64,000 nucleotides of DNA from Hydractinia symbiolongicarpus (taxonomy: Eukaryota; Cnidaria; Hydrozoa; Anthoathecata; Hydractiniidae): NCBI RefSeq assembly GCF_029227915.1, contig NC_079880.1, forward strand, positions 20,150,501 through 20,214,500, in the 5' to 3' direction. Shown piece by piece: positions 59,454-64,000 of the stretch (the stretch's first letter is position 1; each line of letters opens with the position of its first letter). Under the pieces are notes generated by a model. It worked only from the letters and a program-made list of their open reading frames with translations, made no database searches and was not told the DNA's origin. A program made the position numbers and the translations under genes.

Positions 59454-61828
59454 GTTGTCTAAATGAAAACAAGCAGCGGTTTGTAAACTTGCGCTAATTA
59501 AGATGTCAACAAAGTGTAGAAGTTCTGTGCTGTACAAGAAGGTATAGAGTAAAAGTCATTATTAATAAAAAGAATCAATAAATCACTATGGCAGTATATT
59601 AAAATTTATTAGCAAGCAGTTTTGTTTACAATTTTTTTCCGTGTTATTTAGTTCCTGCTTTTAAGTTTTAAGTTCATGCAAAAAATAATAATTTTTCATG
59701 CACATGCATAATAAATAATAAATTATTATAAACTTAATCTTTCAAGTTTATGTTTTATTTAGATATTTTTGAAAAATATCTTGTCACGCGAATGAATTCG
59801 GCATGCATAAAAATAAAAAAATGATTTCGGTAAAAGTTTGTTTGCGTTTGTCTGTGCAAATTCCGCATTCTCTTAATTGCATTTTTCAAACCTCTTAAAG
59901 TCCAGCGTATCGATTGGATAAAACTCATTGACAAAATACATCACGACAAAAGTAAATGAACATGAAGAAGCAAAAACAACACAAACAATATTTTGACAAG
60001 TATATGGAAAATAGAAAGCTCTTCTTTTATACTTGAGCAAAGTTATCCGGATAGATGAGTCAAGTTACTGAAAATGAAAACACTACTTTTAAAAAATTAA
60101 CAGGATTTAGCATCAAAACGATAAAAAAAATAAAAACGGGAAAGTTTCCAAAAATGTTTTTCCCCGAATTCGTTTACATTTGTGCAAATTACTTAAATCT
60201 GTATAATTTTTTGTGGAGTTAAGCCAACGACCGAAGCGAGCTCAACGCGTCCTTTTTATTTAAGCGAGCGAAAATCTCTTTCACCAATGAAGTTATCTAC
60301 TTGTGATCTTTAGTCCAGTTCTGCCTATGACCTTAAAATTAAAAAGTGTTTCACCCACTGGCGTATCTCAAAGAAGATATTTTTTGCGTAGTAGGTTTAA
60401 AGTGACTTTGCGGCGCGAATTGAAGGAAAAACGCAAACAATAAAACCAGCCAAGAAAGGTTTTAAAGTTTTGTCATGTTAGCAGAGGAAAATAAAAAAAT
60501 ATTGGTAAAGTTTCTCATTTTTGCGTGTTTTATGATGGCTTCTTAAATTAGGTTTACAGAAAAACAGTTTGTGCTTTAAGGACGGAAAAAGAAGAAATAA
60601 ACTCAGGTTTGTAACAATATTACAATAACTTTCTTAGGTAAAGAACGATAAAAGATTTTTGCTTGGAAACATAAGGGACCTCTTTCCGCTCCGCAACGCT
60701 TTATATAGCTATTGATTAATGTTAACTGACAATAATGCATAAATCTGAAGAATTACAGTAAAATGACTAATAAGACGTTTTTATACGAGTGTACACAGAT
60801 AAAACAATTCTGTTTTCAAACTATTAGTTTTTGTTTGAATCAGGATACTTTCTTTAAATCCGTATAAAAATAATAAAAAAAATATTTTTTAAAGGAACAT
60901 CTTTACACTCTTTGGACAAGCATCAAATTAACGCTCGTCCACAGAAATTTCCATGCTTTTTAAAGAAGCAAGAAAAATGGATAAACTATAGTCTTCTAAG
61001 TTAAGCTTTTAAAAATTCTAAAGTTAGATAATAAGACGTTGTATATTTTTATAAGAAGAGCAGTACGTTCAATGTATAAGGAGAGAAATGTCCTTACCAA
61101 ACTTGCCATGTTTCTTAATTATACGCCATTGAGGTTTTAGCCATAGTTATGTGCAAACTTTAAACAATAATGATTCATAAAGGAAAGAAAATGTGGATTG
61201 TCATATTGTACTTTTAACATTTGAAATTCTATTTATTTTTTTATCCTCTGGAAGGGTAACATGAGAACATACTTCCGGCGGATGGTTGAAAAGATTGCAT
61301 TTTTATTAATGATGTCACTCCTAAATGTTTCTTTCACTCTTAAAGTAATTAGCTAGTTAATTAAGTTTCATGTACCAATAAACTATAGGCTCATAATAAT
61401 ATCAAGCTAAATGTAAAGCTAAATACTGAAATTATTGTTTTTTACTAATATGGCTACCAAATTTGATTACAAAATTTTAGGATATAGGGATTCCAAACAA
61501 TTAAAGGTTACCATTGTTGTTCTTGTCTGTCGGATGCACAGATACATTTGTAAATATATTATCCACAAACCCACATATTGTTTAATTTACTTATCTTGGC
61601 ATATCTTTTCTACATTACTTTTAGAGGGAAACATCCATTTAGGTTCTTTCAATAAAGTATATCCTGTGGTTAAATTTTTAGTTGTGCGTCCGACAGATCT
61701 CAGGTATCACTTGCTAGTTGCTATCGGAAAATTTTTGAATGAATTAGTGATAGTGTCTAAATTATTGACAACCTTTATCCCTTTTATTTGAAAAATGCGA
61801 AAACTTTGCCCTATATAACCGTAAACTA

Positions 61829-61888
61829 ACAGACATTACACGTACAGACATTACACGTACAGACATTACACGTACAAATATTACACTT
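61829..61888. repeat. 15-bp tandem repeat, four units
   Basis: ACAGACATTACACGT three times exactly, then a diverged fourth copy ACAAATATTACACTT. Confidence 0.95.
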
Positions 61889-62226
61889 ACAGATGTTGCA
61901 GATATTGTACAGATGTTTGCGCGTCCGACAGACTTAAAGGTGGCGATTATGCATAGCAATAACCACTTAGATTCTCTTTATCGATTAAATTGTGGAAGTA
62001 ATCATGAAAATAATTTAGAATGATACAAACTCCTGGTGAAAAAGGTCAATAACACCGTTTACAATTTAAAGTTTATTGTGTGTTTTTTTTTCGTATTTCG
62101 AATTTAGAAATACAATGGACCAAACTGGATATGTATTGTTTTTATTATTTTCCACTTTCTTTAGTTTCTTGTACGTTGTTAATGTGCTGTTAATCAATTC
62201 AGCTTTCTTAAGGTACGCACTTGTAG

Positions 62227-62256
62227 TCAGTAATGAAATATACATTTCATTACTGA
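62227..62256. repeat. Hairpin with 13-bp perfect arms
   Basis: TCAGTAATGAAAT, loop ATAC, then the exact complement. No gene end is known nearby. Confidence 0.9.
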
Positions 62257-64000
62257 ATATTTTGTTGGGCAAAAAATATTTTAGTTTTTAATAAAGTCAA
62301 GATGAAATAATATAAAAGGGCTGCGTAGCAATATTAACCAATTATAGCTAAAAACAATAGTCATTGGATCATTAGCTAGTTGTATAATATCTTATGCCAA
62401 ACTTGTTAATATTTCGGCGGAATTTTAAAATTAAATAATATGAAATAGTTTCAGTAAACATTACAATTCGGAGTATTCAAATACAATATTGACGGTTTTG
62501 TCCATCTACACCGAGAAATATTATCCACCATGCGCTGCAGATTTTCTATTTAAAAACGGTTGAACATAGTTATCAGTTAATATTAGTTAATACAATAAAA
62601 ACTGTTTTCTCTATTATATTGAGAAATATTACCCGAGGTCAAAAGTATAGACCGAACTTGCTTGGTCGATATGCTGACTTAGGGTAATAATTTCCCGAAA
62701 AAGATAGATAAAACAGTGTATCTTGTAATATAAACTTTTTGGAAAAGTAGGAAAAATATAGTATTGACTAGCTAGTCGAAATTGAAGTTGCCATAAATAC
62801 ACAGTTAATATCATAACTTTTATCACACTGCGACTATTAATAGCCATTAAATAACATTATTCACTACGGTTCTTCTAAAGCACCGGTCAAAAATTATAAA
62901 CTGAACATCTGTTGGCAAAACGACTATTAAAGAACCTTGCGTCGCAAAATTTTATCTCAACTAACCTCGTTTTAATGCAATGCTTCAAGTTTTCGCTACC
63001 TCGGCTTATCATGAGAAGGCGATATTGAACAAGGTTTATTGGAGAATGTGAACTTCTACTCGTGGAATGAAATATAAATTGGCGTGTACCCTTCTGATGT
63101 TTAGACGAGAAGCGCATGAAAAAGGAGAACGTGTTTATACATGTATAAAGGCCGAAAGTAGAATGGTGTTCAACAACAACTTTAAGTCGTGAATAGTAAA
63201 TATTGTGAACTGATGAAATTGTTTATGAATACAATTGTGTGACTTAATTTGAAGTTAAAACTATTATACCTGTGTTTTAAAACGCATCACTTATGTGAGA
63301 AAAGCTGTCTAGAAATTTAAATGCACGGAACAAGTTGCGAGCCACTTTGGGGTTAACGCCGTTAAGAACCTTTTCTACGGTTAAAAATGAAACAATAGTA
63401 CAAAAGCTCTGATTGTGCGTCTAGTTAATCAGACATAAAAGTATTAATTTCTAATATTATAAACTTTACTACTTATTAAAGTGATTCTCACGACACAACT
63501 TACATTGCTTATTTTTAAATGGCTAGGTAAATATAAGCGAAGGTGAAAAATTTACGGCTGTATTTGATTTGTTTTGTCATAAAATAAACCTCATTAACAC
63601 ACATCGTTACTGTCTCTGAATCCTGATTTGATGACACAACAACAAGAACAGAAATATATCCTTCCACTAATCTTAAGAAAATATTCACCTTACCTACAGA
63701 AAACATTCCTTAGTGACAAGAAATCACAAAAAGTGAAAGAATTCATAAGAACTACTTCTCGTAAAGCTTGCTGCTTTGATGAAGTTATTAAAAGCACAGC
63801 AATCTGCAGGCCTAAAGCCTGTCTATTTACACAACTCATGTCTTTCTTTATATTAACATTTCAAGTTGATGTTATGGTTATTGTCATGTCTTAACACATC
63901 AAAATCGAATATAAACATTTGAATAGTACCTGGGAAAAAAAACTTTGATATACTCACCCATTTTTAAAAAACTCTACTAATATTATATATTACCAATATA

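Larger units (their letters stand above)
59459..64000. other. Right end of window, no gene supported
   Basis: AT-rich. Contains a 15-bp tandem repeat (61829-61888) and a 13-bp-arm hairpin (62227-62256). Open frames at 61435-61791 and 63628-63894 have no recognisable domain or intron-exon structure. Confidence 0.5.

Noticed and set aside
61435-61791. 118-residue open frame
   Set aside because: No domain, no homologous segment in the window and codon use like spacer DNA.
61829-61888. CRISPR-like array
   Set aside because: The 15-bp units are directly adjacent with no spacers, and the DNA is eukaryotic.

Overview
The window is AT-rich animal nuclear DNA with spliced genes, GT-AG introns, tRNA-derived SINEs, MITEs, a Helitron remnant and long microsatellites. 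A cnidarian, perhaps a hydrozoan, fits best: the astacin protease carries thrombospondin modules, an ShK-like half-domain lies beside it, and there is a run of intronless MFS paralogs. The species assignment is inference.

Left part (1-17,500). The 3' half of a DCAF13/Sof1 gene (+, 339-4565) is followed tail to tail by a three-exon CRIP-type LIM gene (-, 5357-7680). A tRNA-derived SINE lies between them. Then come minisatellites and a multi-exon secreted astacin metalloprotease (+, 10028-16030) with two TSP1 exons. DCAF13 acts in small-subunit rRNA processing. CRIP is a small zinc protein. The astacin is a secreted zymogen protease.

Middle part (17,500-44,700). This is a cluster of four intronless MFS transporter genes that look most like the CLN7/MFSD8 group. 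Copies A and B lie in a directly repeated 5,904-bp unit in which I found no difference. Copy C is more diverged, and copy D is close to A/B and keeps their flanks, including an old SINE. Downstream of C is upstream-type flank with no gene behind it. Between C and D lie a decayed MADF gene, a truncated mind bomb-like fragment, a (CAA)n tract and a ~1-kb perfect (CAGA)n array that grows out of a dispersed repeat.

Right part (44,700-64,000). There is a 396-bp MITE, a decayed minus-strand Helitron whose N-terminal region joins directly to the helicase (Rep domain absent), a second (CAGA)n array, a two-exon gene for an 87-residue secreted eight-cysteine protein, and a membrane-anchored RING-H2 gene on the minus strand. 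The rest shows no gene I can support.

The genes do not form an operon or obvious pathway. The main interest lies in the MFS amplification, the repeats that punctuate it, the altered Met-turn in the astacin and the unrecognised secreted cysteine-rich protein.
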